NCBI GenBank assembly: GCA_038237745.1
Contig: JBBRYJ010000001.1
Coordinates: 496,001-560,000 of the forward strand
Source of the DNA: DASQEH01 sp038237745
GTDB taxonomy: Bacteria; Actinomycetota; Actinomycetes; Propionibacteriales; Nocardioidaceae
Direction: 5' to 3'
Length of the DNA: 64,000 nucleotides
This document shows, one piece after another, positions 34,317 to 42,599 of this stretch. Numbering within the stretch: the first letter of the stretch is position 1; each line of letters opens with the position of its first letter. The position numbers and the translations under genes were made by a program. Under the pieces are notes generated by a model. That model was given only the letters and a program-made list of their open reading frames with translations. It did no database searches and had not been told where the DNA came from.

Positions 34317-35864
34317 TCAGCAACCGCAGGCGGCGAGCGCGCTGGCGACGCGCTCCAACTGCGCGCGGGCGGGGAGCGTCTTGGCGACCGGCACTTGGTC
34401 GGCCACCGCAGCGAAGACGAGGATCTTGCCGGCTCGCGTCGACACGGTACCTGCGAGTGCATGAACTCCCGTCAGGGTGCCGGTCTTGGCCCGAACGACT
34501 CCGAGACCGGCCGGCGCTCCGGAGACGAACCGGTATCCCAGACTTCCGTTGAAGCCGGCAACGGGAAGGCTCGAGATCACGGCACGCAGCTCCGGATGAC
34601 CCGGCTCAGCAGAGAGCTGGAGCACCCGGACCAGTACGTCGACCGGCAACCGGTCGTCCCGGGACAGACCACTACCGTCTTCGATGACGGCCCCCTGGAT
34701 GTCGATGCCTAGGCCAGTCAGCGTTCTCCTCTCGACCTGTACGCCGACCGCTGACGAGCCTGGGCGCCCCGACGCGATCGCAACCTGCCTTAGCAGCACC
34801 TCTGCTGCTTCGTTGTCGCTGAGCTCGAGCGTGCGCTCCACGATCTGGGCGAGAGGGGCGGATCTCACCTCTGCCAAGGTCGCCGGATGCCGCGGTGCAT
34901 GCACGCGCATCACCGAACCGTGGACCGCCAGTCCCTGCTCCGTGAGCAGGGATGCGAAGCGGACAGCAGCGTCACGCGCCGGGTCTGCCACCCGGGCGAG
35001 GAACCCCGGCTGCCGACGGCCCTCGTTCACCCACAGGGGGCTGATGGGGCTCACCACCGAATCCGGCACGTACGACGGCTTCCAGTGTGGGTTGATCGCA
35101 GGACCAGCGAAGAGAAAGTCGTCGTACCCCAGCGTCACGTCCTGGACGCCGGAGCCCTTCAGCGCGTGAGCCGTTCTCGCCGCCAGCTGCTCCAAAGTGG
35201 CGGGCTGTGGGTACGCCGACGCGGACGTAGTCGCCGTCGGGCTGTGCTCGGTGAGAAGCGGGTCGCCACCTCCGACCAGGACGATGCTCTGCCGGTTCGC
35301 CGACGTCGGTCTCCTTACGTTCGCTCCCGCGACGACGGAGGTCACGAACCGGTGCTCGGGGCCTAGCTCGGACAGTGCTACGGAGGTTGTCAGTAGCTTC
35401 AGCGTCGAGGCGGGAGTCACGGGGTCCGGCCCCCCCGAGCTCATCAACAACGGTCTCGTGCCCAAGGCGGCCACGGTGAAGCCGACGTGGCGACCGAGGC
35501 GGCTCGAGCGCAGCTCCGGAGTCACGAGCGACCGGAGCTCGGCGGCGGAGACAGCCCGCGACCTGTAGATCCCAGCCAGCACGGGCGGCGCAACGGTCGG
35601 CTCCCTGAGGCTCAGCTGTGGCGAGGGCGGCGCGGGCGCCGCCACGTCGGCAGGTTCTGAGTCGACCGTGGAGTCGGGACTACCGGACGTGTCCTGTGCG
35701 TCGCCGAAGTACCGCCATGCGCCTGCGCCCACTCCTGCGGCCACAAGCAATAGGACGACGAGTGACAGCAGCAGCCTAAGAGACACCCCCCCGGCCTGGG
35801 GGCGACGGGCGATGGCGTCCGGGCTTCGGACGTCTGCCTCCGCCACATGCACAAAGCGGCTCAC
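34317..35864 (-). CDS. dacB: D-alanyl-D-alanine carboxypeptidase/endopeptidase (PBP4, S13)
   Basis: A 515-residue class C penicillin-binding protein that trims or cleaves peptidoglycan cross-links. One N-terminal membrane segment (about 28-50) acts as anchor or signal. The catalytic motifs are S153-x-x-K156 (PASTLK), SDN (LELSDNEAAEVLL) and KTG (VRAKTGTLTG). The large inserted domain between the first two motifs is present. The GTG start at 35864 is preceded by TAGTGT at 7 nt, a leaderless geometry. It is divergent from ppa. Confidence 0.93.
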   Translation of the reverse strand: MSRFVHVAEADVRSPDAIARRPQAGGVSLRLLLSLVVLLLVAAGVGAGAWRYFGDAQDTSGSPDSTVDSEPADVAAPAPPSPQLSLREPTVAPPVLAGIYRSRAVSAAELRSLVTPELRSSRLGRHVGFTVAALGTRPLLMSSGGPDPVTPASTLKLLTTSVALSELGPEHRFVTSVVAGANVRRPTSANRQSIVLVGGGDPLLTEHSPTATTSASAYPQPATLEQLAARTAHALKGSGVQDVTLGYDDFLFAGPAINPHWKPSYVPDSVVSPISPLWVNEGRRQPGFLARVADPARDAAVRFASLLTEQGLAVHGSVMRVHAPRHPATLAEVRSAPLAQIVERTLELSDNEAAEVLLRQVAIASGRPGSSAVGVQVERRTLTGLGIDIQGAVIEDGSGLSRDDRLPVDVLVRVLQLSAEPGHPELRAVISSLPVAGFNGSLGYRFVSGAPAGLGVVRAKTGTLTGVHALAGTVSTRAGKILVFAAVADQVPVAKTLPARAQLERVASALAACGC

Positions 35865-35871
35865 GTAGGGG

Positions 35872-35877
35872 ACACTA
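35872..35877 (-). promoter_or_regulatory. -10 element of leaderless dacB
   Basis: TAGTGT on the minus strand, seven bases before the GTG at 35864. Confidence 0.5.
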
Positions 35878-35952
35878 ACTCTCGGGTCCGATCGGCAACA
35901 CGGGCATTGCCCCGGTCAGACGGCAGCGACGACGACGACAAGGACGTGCAGT

Positions 35953-36450
35953 GTGGACTTCGATGTCACCATCGAGATTCCCAAAGGGCAGCGCAACAAG
36001 TACGAGCTCGACCACGCCACTGGCCGGATCAAGCTCGACCGTACCTTGTTCACGTCGACCCAGTATCCAGCCGACTACGGCTTCATCGACGACACACTGG
36101 GCCAGGACGGGGACCCCCTCGACTGTCTCGTGCTGTTGTCGGAGCCGACCTTCCCCGGCTGTCTCATCCGGGCTCGTGCCATCGGGATGTTCCGCATGTC
36201 CGACGAGAAGGGTGCCGACGACAAGGTGCTCTGTGTTCCCGCCACTGATCCCCGTCAGGAGCACCTTCGCGATATCCACCACGTCCCGGAGTTCGACCGG
36301 CTAGAGATCCAGCACTTCTTCGCCGTCTACAAGGACCTCGAGCCTGGCAAGTCCGTCGAAGGCGCGACCTGGGTGGGTCGCGTGGATGCAGAGGCCGAGA
36401 TCATGGCGTCGCGAAGACGGCGTGACGAGCTCGAAGGAGAACACCCCTAA
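35953..36450 (+). CDS. ppa: Inorganic pyrophosphatase, family I
   Basis: A 165-residue soluble enzyme that hydrolyses pyrophosphate. The N-terminus DVTIEIPKGQRNKYELDH, the metal site YPADYGFIDDT and DGDPLDCLVLL are conserved with the catalytic Asp residues. GTG 35953 gives the standard N-terminus. The divergent ppa-dacB pair is a frequent actinobacterial arrangement. It is convergent with the NlpC/P60 gene, with 36 nt between stops. Confidence 0.96.
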   Translation: MDFDVTIEIPKGQRNKYELDHATGRIKLDRTLFTSTQYPADYGFIDDTLGQDGDPLDCLVLLSEPTFPGCLIRARAIGMFRMSDEKGADDKVLCVPATDPRQEHLRDIHHVPEFDRLEIQHFFAVYKDLEPGKSVEGATWVGRVDAEAEIMASRRRRDELEGEHP

Positions 36451-36486
36451 CCCCGCTCGATGCCTCATCCGGCCGGCGGACGAAGA

Positions 36487-37947
36487 TCATGGGCGGGTGA
36501 AGAAGTCAGGTGGCTCCCAGTACCAGACGTCCTGAATCTCGACGTTGCGACCGGTGCGAGGCGCTTGGATCATCTTCCCGTTGCCGATGTACAACGCGAC
36601 ATGGAAGATCGTGTCCGGGTTCGACGAGTCGCTCGCCCAGAAGATGAGGTCACCCGGCCGCAGGTCGCCGTACGACACGGGAGTCGTGCTGTAGTACTGG
36701 GCGACCGAGTAGTGCGGTAGGTAGACGCCCGCACTCGCCCAGGCCCCCATGGTGAGACCTGAACAGTCCCACGAGTCAGGACCCGCAGCCCCCCATACGT
36801 ACGGCTCGCCGAGCTGTGCATACGCAAAGTCGATAGCGGCTTGCGCGCCGTGGGTGTCAGGCGGAGGCGGAGGCGGAGGCGGAGGCGGAGGCGGAGGCGG
36901 AGGCGGAGGCGGTGGCGGAGGCGGTGGCGGTGGCGGATTCGGCGTGGGTGGCGGGTTCGGCGCTGGCGTCGGGTTCGGCGTAGGTGTCGCGTCCGACCCC
37001 TGAGGTGGGTTGGTAGGCGTGACAGTCACAGGCGGCGCCGTGTGATCCGACGGACCCGTGTGTTGCCCTTGGCGTGACGCCTCGCGGCTCTGGCGCGCCT
37101 CTCGTTGACGCTGTGCCTCGCGTGCGCGCTGTGCCTGACGCTGCTGCTGCTGTTCGGCGCGTCGCTGCTGAGCCAGAAGCGCCAGGCGCCGCTCCTCCCG
37201 TCGCTGCTCGAGCGCACGCTGGCGCTGCGTGGCCAACGACACCGAGATGGTCTGGGCCGAGGCGAGCTCGGACAGCAGAGTGGCCCGCCGCGCTCCGAAG
37301 CTGGCCACGGCAGCGCGCTGGGCGGTGACGGCGGCTTGGGCTGCGGCGTTCGCCTCATCGGCGATCCGCTTGGCGCCCTTTGCGTCCGCGAGAGCGGCCT
37401 CGGCGTCGACGCGGTAGACTTGGACGAGCTGCGAGGTCGCCCGCCATCTCTGCATCTGCGACTCGAGCGTCCGCGTCGACGCGTCGCTCTGAGACATGTC
37501 CCGAAGCAGGCGGTGCGGACCGTCCGAGGTCAGGGCCGTGCTGAAGGAGGCCAAGTCGGACGCGGAGCTGTCCGCTGTGACCAGGTAGCCAGCCAGCTGC
37601 TCACGCGCGACGGCCGCCCTCCGCTCCGCGAGCCGCACTCGGCCACGAGCGGCCGACGCGGCAGCCTCCGCGTCATGCCATCCGAGTAGTGCCCCGTTGT
37701 ACGCCTCTGTTGCCTGCTCGGCCGCCACGCCAAGGTCTTCGAGCTGACGGTCGGCAGCGGCGAGGTCAGCCTCGATGGCACTGACGGACCGCTGTGCCGA
37801 GGCATAGCGTTGCTGGGCCTCTTCGACCTGCTTGCGGCTCGGGATGGTGACGTCGTGGTGGCCAGCCCATGCGGTAGGGCCGAGTGCGACCGTAACGGAG
37901 GCGGCAGACAACACCGCGAGCGCTCTGGTGATCCCTCGTGTCCGCAC
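36487..37947 (-). CDS. Secreted NlpC/P60 peptidoglycan endopeptidase with poly-proline linker
   Basis: A 486-residue RipA-like cell-wall hydrolase. A Sec signal peptide (to about residue 29, TAWAGHH) is followed by a long coiled coil (30-270), an Arg/Gln-rich segment (RQREARQSREASRQG), and a linker with 26 consecutive prolines. The C-terminal NlpC/P60 domain has the catalytic Cys in WDCSGLTMGAW and His in IFHVALYIGNGKMI. It likely cuts D-Glu-mDAP bonds for cell separation. GTG 37947 is set by GGAGGA. An AT-rich region with inverted repeats lies upstream. I looked for a c-di-AMP (ydaO) riboswitch, often found at such genes, and did not see one. Confidence 0.9.
   Translation of the reverse strand: MRTRGITRALAVLSAASVTVALGPTAWAGHHDVTIPSRKQVEEAQQRYASAQRSVSAIEADLAAADRQLEDLGVAAEQATEAYNGALLGWHDAEAAASAARGRVRLAERRAAVAREQLAGYLVTADSSASDLASFSTALTSDGPHRLLRDMSQSDASTRTLESQMQRWRATSQLVQVYRVDAEAALADAKGAKRIADEANAAAQAAVTAQRAAVASFGARRATLLSELASAQTISVSLATQRQRALEQRREERRLALLAQQRRAEQQQQRQAQRAREAQRQREARQSREASRQGQHTGPSDHTAPPVTVTPTNPPQGSDATPTPNPTPAPNPPPTPNPPPPPPPPPPPPPPPPPPPPPPPPPPDTHGAQAAIDFAYAQLGEPYVWGAAGPDSWDCSGLTMGAWASAGVYLPHYSVAQYYSTTPVSYGDLRPGDLIFWASDSSNPDTIFHVALYIGNGKMIQAPRTGRNVEIQDVWYWEPPDFFTRP
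36859..36936. repeat. Hexanucleotide tandem repeat encoding 26 prolines
   Basis: A 78-bp run of GGAGGC-type units (on the plus strand, with some GGTGGC) inside the NlpC/P60 gene. On the coding strand it alternates CCG with CCT or CCA. Such tracts change length by slippage and stall ribosomes without EF-P. Confidence 0.9.
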
Positions 37948-38033
37948 AGTCGTCCTCCGTCCGGGCTCTCCGTCGCCGTCGCGGCGCGCGGACTAGCCCC
38001 ACTGGAGAGGACGCTAGTCACCATTGACCACAC

Positions 38034-38049
38034 GTGAAACATCTTTCAC
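38034..38049. promoter_or_regulatory. Inverted repeat GTGAAA-N4-TTTCAC upstream of NlpC/P60 gene
   Basis: A perfect 6-bp inverted repeat with a 4-nt centre, 87 bp before the NlpC/P60 start in an AT-rich stretch. A third TTTCAC is found at about 38064. It resembles a dimeric regulator site. Confidence 0.4.
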
Positions 38050-38080
38050 ATAAATACCTCCAGTTTCACGGCGTGTCTCC

Positions 38081-38119
38081 TTGACAAACTACAGACGTGT
38101 AACTAACTTCCTGTAGTTT
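38081..38119 (+). promoter_or_regulatory. Possible promoter with embedded operator-like inverted repeat
   Basis: TTGACA at 38081-38086 and TAACTT at 38104-38109 are 17 nt apart. AAACTACAG at 38086-38094 and CTGTAGTTT at 38111-38119 form a perfect 9-bp inverted repeat that encloses the putative -10. No plus-strand gene follows for over 2 kb, so it would drive a noncoding or antisense RNA, or the repeat may serve the minus strand. Confidence 0.35.
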
Positions 38120-38152
38120 TCTACCGGTTTAGGTACTCTCGCGAAGGCTTCC

Positions 38153-38167
38153 GCTGCGGTCCGCAGC
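38153..38167. terminator. GC-rich palindrome after enoyl-CoA hydratase gene
   Basis: GCTGCGG-T-CCGCAGC, 14 nt past the stop of the minus-strand hydratase gene. It is a plausible terminator stem but lacks a T run and has a very small centre. Confidence 0.35.
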
Positions 38168-38180
38168 AGTTACCGCAGCA

Positions 38181-38990
38181 TCATTGATCCGCGGTCCACC
38201 GGGGGGAGCGCCTCTCGCGGAAGGCTGACATCCCCTCGTGCGCCTCGTCGGAACCGAAGAGCCGCGCCGACAATGCGACGAGTGCTTCCCCCTCGGCATC
38301 CATGCGCTCGAGCACCGGTGCGTTCAGGAGCAGCTTGGTCTCCCGCAGGCCCTGGGGCGACGCCTTCGTAAGATCCTGGAGCAGTTCGGACGTGGCGGCC
38401 TCGAGTGTCTCCTCCGGCGCCGACAAGGTGAGCAGGCCCGAGCGCGCTGCCTCGATCCCATCGAACGTGGCGCCCGTGAGGTACTTGCGGGCGGCGTCTC
38501 GAGACGTGAGCCGACCGCTGGTCGTCAGCGAGATGATGGCCGGGGCGAGCCCGAGCAGGGCCTCGGTGAAGGCGAAGGTGCTGGTGTCGGTACCGACCGC
38601 GAGGTCACACGCGGAGACCAGCCCAACCCCGCCGGCGCGCGCGTGCCCCCGCACCACGGCAACAACCGGGGTTGGAAGCTGAACGATGTGCCGCAGCAGG
38701 GCGAGGAGAGCCCGCGTCCCCTCCTCCATCCCGTACTCGGCGGCCTCCACCAGGTCGGCTCCCGCACAGAACGTGCTGCCCGCATGAGTCAAGACGATGA
38801 CGCGGACATCAGGCGACGCATCAGCCGCATGAAGGCACTCGGTCAGGTCCGCGACCAACTCTCGAGACAGAGCGTTGCGGTTGTGCGGTGAGTCCAGAGT
38901 GATCGTGGCGACGTCCCCACCATGAGCGATGTGCACGACGCCTCCGGGAGCCGGTTCCGATGACCGCTGAGGGGTCGTGCCCGCGGTCAT
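38181..38990 (-). CDS. Enoyl-CoA hydratase/isomerase family protein
   Basis: A 269-residue crotonase-fold protein. LDSPHNRNALSRELVADL, the oxyanion-hole region FCAGADLVEAAEYG, GHARAGGVGLVSACDLAVG and FAFTEALLGLAPAIIS are typical. The AGGVG turn is intact and the second acidic residue is plausible (E at FTEALLGL). Substrate is unknown; fatty acid beta-oxidation or a related acyl-CoA pathway is likely. The ATG overlaps the stop of the PAP2-type gene by 4 nt (ATGA), so the two are coupled. Confidence 0.88.
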   Translation of the reverse strand: MTAGTTPQRSSEPAPGGVVHIAHGGDVATITLDSPHNRNALSRELVADLTECLHAADASPDVRVIVLTHAGSTFCAGADLVEAAEYGMEEGTRALLALLRHIVQLPTPVVAVVRGHARAGGVGLVSACDLAVGTDTSTFAFTEALLGLAPAIISLTTSGRLTSRDAARKYLTGATFDGIEAARSGLLTLSAPEETLEAATSELLQDLTKASPQGLRETKLLLNAPVLERMDAEGEALVALSARLFGSDEAHEGMSAFRERRSPRWTADQ

Positions 38991-40150
38991 GCCGGCGCTG
39001 TATCCTTGGTGCTGTTCTCGGACGCGCCGTCAGGCCGCAGGAGTGCGGCCTCCGGTGTCGGCTCGACTACCGCCGAAGTGGCCTCAACATCGACTTTCGC
39101 GGGGTCGGAGCCCGGCGGGAAGACGCCGAGAACTCCATCTCCGGTGTCCGCGAGGTGGCGCTGCTTGCTCATCGGATGCCCTGTCGCCTTAGCGCCGATC
39201 CAGACGGCGAGGAGGCCTATCGCAAGACCGGCGATGTCATCGAGGATGTAGTGCCACCCGAAGTAGACCGTCGAGATGGCAGTGAGGACGAAGTAGACCC
39301 ACATCACCCATCGGACGGTCCGGTTGGGGATGACGTAGTGACAGATCAGAGCAGCAGTGAAGATGACCGCCACGTGCAGTGAGGCGAATGCCGCGACGCT
39401 CTGTACCGAGTCCGTCGCGTGGGGGTCGTCGAGGTAGCTCTGCCGTCCCTCGAGCAGGGCTGCCTGCAGGCTGGTGACCGCGGTATCCGGCAGGTCGACG
39501 AAGGCCTTGGCATTGGAGATGAAGGGCCCGAGCGACGGCACCCAGTAGTAGCTGGCAACCCCGAGCACCCAGTTGACACATAGCGCCGTGACGTACCAGA
39601 AACCCGTCGCGACATTCTTGGACCACACCAGGGCGGCCCCGAGACTCAGAGGCACGAATAAGATGAAAAACACGTAGATGTATGCCAAGACGTGCGCGGC
39701 GATGCCGATACCGAGCACGTCGTGGAGAACCACCGCCGGATCGTGACCGAACGCCAGCGCCCGATCCAGGTCGCCCAGCACCGTGTCGTACCTGATGTGG
39801 TAGCGAGCGATGGGCAGGAATCCCTTGAGGTTCCGGTAGGCGACGTACACCACGTAGAAGCTGAGCAGGCCGACGACGACCAGGGCCACCCGATTCCGCG
39901 TCCAGCGTTGCCGTGAGTAGGCCCCCACGGTCGCACCGAACGAGCGGAAGCCTCGGTTGGCGACCAGCGCCCTCGGGACGACGTCGACGAGGTAGAAGAT
40001 CAGCACCACGAGCGGGAGCCGGACGTACGACGGACCCGCGATACCGTCGGGGTCGCGGAGGGGCAGGTGGTAGCGGTAGGAAGCGAACCAGGTCAGGATG
40101 CCGACGGCAAGAGCGAGCGCGACTGCAAACCCGTAGGCCCGTCGCGTCAT
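38987..40150 (-). CDS. PAP2-superfamily membrane protein (inositol phosphotransferase-like)
   Basis: A 387-residue polytopic protein with about seven hydrophobic segments. SLHVAVIF and FGWHYILDDIAGL match motifs 2 and 3 of PAP2/aureobasidin-resistance-type phosphotransferases, with the catalytic His residues. The family includes phosphatidic acid phosphatases and inositolphosphoryl transferases; the substrate here is unknown but is probably a lipid phosphate. The last 60 residues are a charged tail. ATG 40150 has GAGGTGG upstream; an earlier ATG at 40219 is possible. It is coupled to the hydratase gene. Confidence 0.8.
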   Translation of the reverse strand: MTRRAYGFAVALALAVGILTWFASYRYHLPLRDPDGIAGPSYVRLPLVVLIFYLVDVVPRALVANRGFRSFGATVGAYSRQRWTRNRVALVVVGLLSFYVVYVAYRNLKGFLPIARYHIRYDTVLGDLDRALAFGHDPAVVLHDVLGIGIAAHVLAYIYVFFILFVPLSLGAALVWSKNVATGFWYVTALCVNWVLGVASYYWVPSLGPFISNAKAFVDLPDTAVTSLQAALLEGRQSYLDDPHATDSVQSVAAFASLHVAVIFTAALICHYVIPNRTVRWVMWVYFVLTAISTVYFGWHYILDDIAGLAIGLLAVWIGAKATGHPMSKQRHLADTGDGVLGVFPPGSDPAKVDVEATSAVVEPTPEAALLRPDGASENSTKDTAPA

Positions 40151-40290
40151 GGAGCCACCTCGCATCTGTGAGCCCTCGTTCGGGGACGCGGGCGACCGCT
40201 CGACAGTGAGTTTCCCCATCGTAGACCCGAGGGTACGGATGACGGCCCGCCTCGAGGCGACCAAGACCAGGGACGGCAGAGCCTGGGGAG

Positions 40291-40296
40291 TAGGCT
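40291..40296 (+). promoter_or_regulatory. -10 element of the TPP riboswitch transcript
   Basis: TAGGCT, about 15 nt before the riboswitch core. It has the same TANNNT form used elsewhere in the window. Confidence 0.5.
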
Positions 40297-40304
40297 GGAC
40301 GACA

Positions 40305-40437
40305 CGACAGGGGAGCGCCTTCGAGCGCTGAGAGTGCGGACCTCCCGCAGACCCTCGAACCTGATCCGGCTAGCACCGGCGGAGGGAGTCGAGCTCGAGC
40401 AGGCGATGTGTCTGCTTCCCCTCCCATCCTTGGGAGG
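40305..40437 (+). ncRNA. TPP riboswitch with ribosome-site-masking hairpin
   Basis: The THI-element signature is clear: GGGGAGC near 40310, GCTGAGA at 40327-40333, GACCCTCGAACCTGAT at 40350-40365, then CCGGCTAGCACCGGC and GGAGGGA ending near 40387. Downstream, CCTCCCA at 40420-40426 pairs with TGGGAGG at 40431-40437, which contains the ribosome binding site of the next gene. Thiamine pyrophosphate binding would thus favour masking of translation start. This is a translational on/off platform. Confidence 0.93.
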
Positions 40438-40441
40438 ACTC

Positions 40442-41062
40442 ATGACAACCAGTACTCACACAAGGCCCGCAACCGCATTCGGACCTTGGGCCACAGTGGA
40501 CCTGATGACGGCCGCGCTGATCGGAGTCACCTTCGGTGTCGTCTACTGGGCCTGGTCGGCGGCGAACACGGTGCTCAGCACCCCGCTCACCAACCTGGTA
40601 GGCCCGTCGGTCGGGCTGCTCGGCGGTCCCTGGCTCATCGCGGGAGTAGTGAGCGGTCTCGCGATCCGGCGCCCGGGAGCAGCACTGTTCGCGGAGCTCC
40701 TCGCGGCGGGAGTCGAGGCTCTGCTGGGCAACGAATGGGGCTGGACGACGCTCATCTCCGGCAGCCTCGAGGGACTGGGCGTCGAGCTGGCGTTCGCCAT
40801 CTTCGCGTTCCGGCGCTTCGGATGGCCGGCGGCAGCTCTCGGGGGTGCCCTCGCCGCGTTGTTGGAGTTCGGCTACGAGTGGCAGGCGTACTGGCAAGAC
40901 ACGACGGTGATGTTTCGCTTCGAGTACCTCGGGTTCTTTGCGCTGTCTGGGGCAGCAGTTGCGGGTATCGGGGGGTGGCTGCTGACCCGGGCGCTAGCCG
41001 CGAGCGGTGCGATCGACGCCCTGCCTGCGGGCCAGGAGTCAGCGGCTGCCCACGCGAGGTAA
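40442..41062 (+). CDS. ykoE: ECF transporter S component for thiamine precursor (YkoE)
   Basis: A 206-residue membrane protein with about five or six segments (VDLMTAALIGVTFGVVYWAWSA, LLGGPWLIAGVVSGLAI, AALFAELLAAGVEAL). The NEWGW and EWQAYWQD segments are characteristic of YkoE, the substrate-binding subunit thought to take up hydroxymethylpyrimidine or thiamine. It is directly controlled by the TPP riboswitch; GGGAGG lies 4 nt before the ATG. It forms an operon with ykoD and ykoC. Confidence 0.93.
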   Translation: MTTSTHTRPATAFGPWATVDLMTAALIGVTFGVVYWAWSAANTVLSTPLTNLVGPSVGLLGGPWLIAGVVSGLAIRRPGAALFAELLAAGVEALLGNEWGWTTLISGSLEGLGVELAFAIFAFRRFGWPAAALGGALAALLEFGYEWQAYWQDTTVMFRFEYLGFFALSGAAVAGIGGWLLTRALAASGAIDALPAGQESAAAHAR

Positions 41063-41066
41063 GGCA

Positions 41067-42599
41067 TTGGAGGGCGGCGCCGACGTTCGCGTCGAGAACC
41101 TGACCTGGCGGCCGGCCAGACGCCTTACGCCGGTGCTCCGCGCCCTCGACCTCTTCATCCCGGCGGGGCAGCGCGTGCTCGTGTCTGGCCCGAGCGGTGC
41201 AGGCAAGTCGAGTCTGCTGCGCGCAGTCGCCGGCCTGCTGCTGCAGCGGCCAGGACTCGGCGACCTGACCGGGACGGTGCAGGTGGGCCGTCAGGCGCAG
41301 GTGCCTGGGAGGGGGCCCAGCCAGGCGGGGCGGGTGGGCCTGCTTCTGCAGGACCCGTTCGCGAACGTCGTCGCGGAGACCGTCGGTCGCGATGTCGCGT
41401 TCGGTCTGGAGAACCAGCGAGTGCCGCGCACCGAGATCTGGAACCGCGTTCGAGCCGCGCTGCGCGAAACCCGGTTTCCCTACGACGTCGACCATCCGAC
41501 GGCGGCGCTGTCGGGTGGCGAAGCGCAGCGGCTGGCCTTGGCAGGCAGCCTCGCCTTCGCAAGCCAGGTGATGCTGTTCGACGAACCGACCGCGATGCTC
41601 GACCCGGTCGGTGCCGAGGCGGTGCGTGCTGCCGTACGACGTGACGCGTCACAACGGGGCAGCACCACCCTCATCGTCGAGCACCACCTCGAGCCATGGC
41701 TGGACTTCGCCGACAGGCTTGTCGTGCTGGGACCGGGCGGGTCGGTGGTGGCCGACGGTGCACCACGCGACGTCCTGCGAACGCACGGTCGGACGCTGGC
41801 GGCTCTGGGCGTCTGGGTCCCCGGTTGGGGACCGCCTCAGCCAGTCGAGCTCGACGCCGCGTTGGTGGGCCCCTACGCCCCTGTGACCGGAGAGCTGATG
41901 CGTGCTGAACATCTCACGGTCGAGCTGCATACTCATGAGAGGGAGCGCCGGGGAAGGGTCGCTGGCCGAGTCACCGTCGCCCTCGACGACGTCAGCGCGG
42001 AGCTCACAGCCGGTCGCACACTCGCGGTCAGTGGGCCGAGTGGTGCCGGCAAGTCGACGCTGGTGTCGGTCCTCGGCGGCCTCATGAGGCCGACCTCCGG
42101 TGACGTGCTGGCGGCCCGCAGCCTCGCCACACGAAGGGGGCGACAGCCATGGCGTTGGAGCTCGCGCGATCTAGCGTCCCGGATGTCGTGGGTGCCCCAG
42201 CTCCCCGAGCACGGCGTGGTCGCGGCGACGGTCGGCGACGAGCTGGCGGCATCGGGCCGCTCGTGTCGCCGTGACCCAGACTGGGCCCGGCAGCGTGCAG
42301 ACGGGCTTCTCCACAGCCTCGGGCTCGGCCACCTCCGCGAGGCGAGCCCCTACCACCTCTCCGGCGGTGAGCAGCGCCGGATGATGCTCGCGGCCGCCCT
42401 GGTGCACGGCCCCGTCGCGGTGCTGCTGGACGAGCCGACGGTAGGCCAGGACATGAACACCTGGGCAGCTGTCGTCGGCGCGCTGACGTCGGCTCGATCA
42501 GCGGGGTGCGGTATCGCCCTCGCGAGTCACGACGCGCTCGCCGTCGACGCGCTCGCTGACGACCGGGTGGTCCTCGACCACGGGGTCATGGCCTCGTGA
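41067..42599 (+). CDS. ykoD: Energy-coupling ABC ATPase with two nucleotide-binding domains (YkoD)
   Basis: A 510-residue fusion of two ATPase domains. The first has SGPSGAGKSSLLRAV and LSGGEAQRLALAGSL; the second has SGPSGAGKSTLVSVL and LSGGEQRRMMLAAALVHG. Both Walker B (MLFDEPTAMLD, VLLDEPTVGQD) are intact. It powers the YkoEDC importer. The start is probably TTG at 41067, since GAGGTAAGG is placed right before it and the ykoE stop is at 41062; no ATG or GTG fits. It overlaps ykoC by 4 nt. Confidence 0.92.
   Translation: MEGGADVRVENLTWRPARRLTPVLRALDLFIPAGQRVLVSGPSGAGKSSLLRAVAGLLLQRPGLGDLTGTVQVGRQAQVPGRGPSQAGRVGLLLQDPFANVVAETVGRDVAFGLENQRVPRTEIWNRVRAALRETRFPYDVDHPTAALSGGEAQRLALAGSLAFASQVMLFDEPTAMLDPVGAEAVRAAVRRDASQRGSTTLIVEHHLEPWLDFADRLVVLGPGGSVVADGAPRDVLRTHGRTLAALGVWVPGWGPPQPVELDAALVGPYAPVTGELMRAEHLTVELHTHERERRGRVAGRVTVALDDVSAELTAGRTLAVSGPSGAGKSTLVSVLGGLMRPTSGDVLAARSLATRRGRQPWRWSSRDLASRMSWVPQLPEHGVVAATVGDELAASGRSCRRDPDWARQRADGLLHSLGLGHLREASPYHLSGGEQRRMMLAAALVHGPVAVLLDEPTVGQDMNTWAAVVGALTSARSAGCGIALASHDALAVDALADDRVVLDHGVMAS

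Noticed and set aside
36859..36936. Repeat array considered as CRISPR-like
   Set aside because: Six-base units without spacers, in frame inside a gene and coding for proline.
37948..38180. c-di-AMP (ydaO) riboswitch before the NlpC/P60 gene
   Set aside because: I looked for the conserved core on the coding strand and did not find it.
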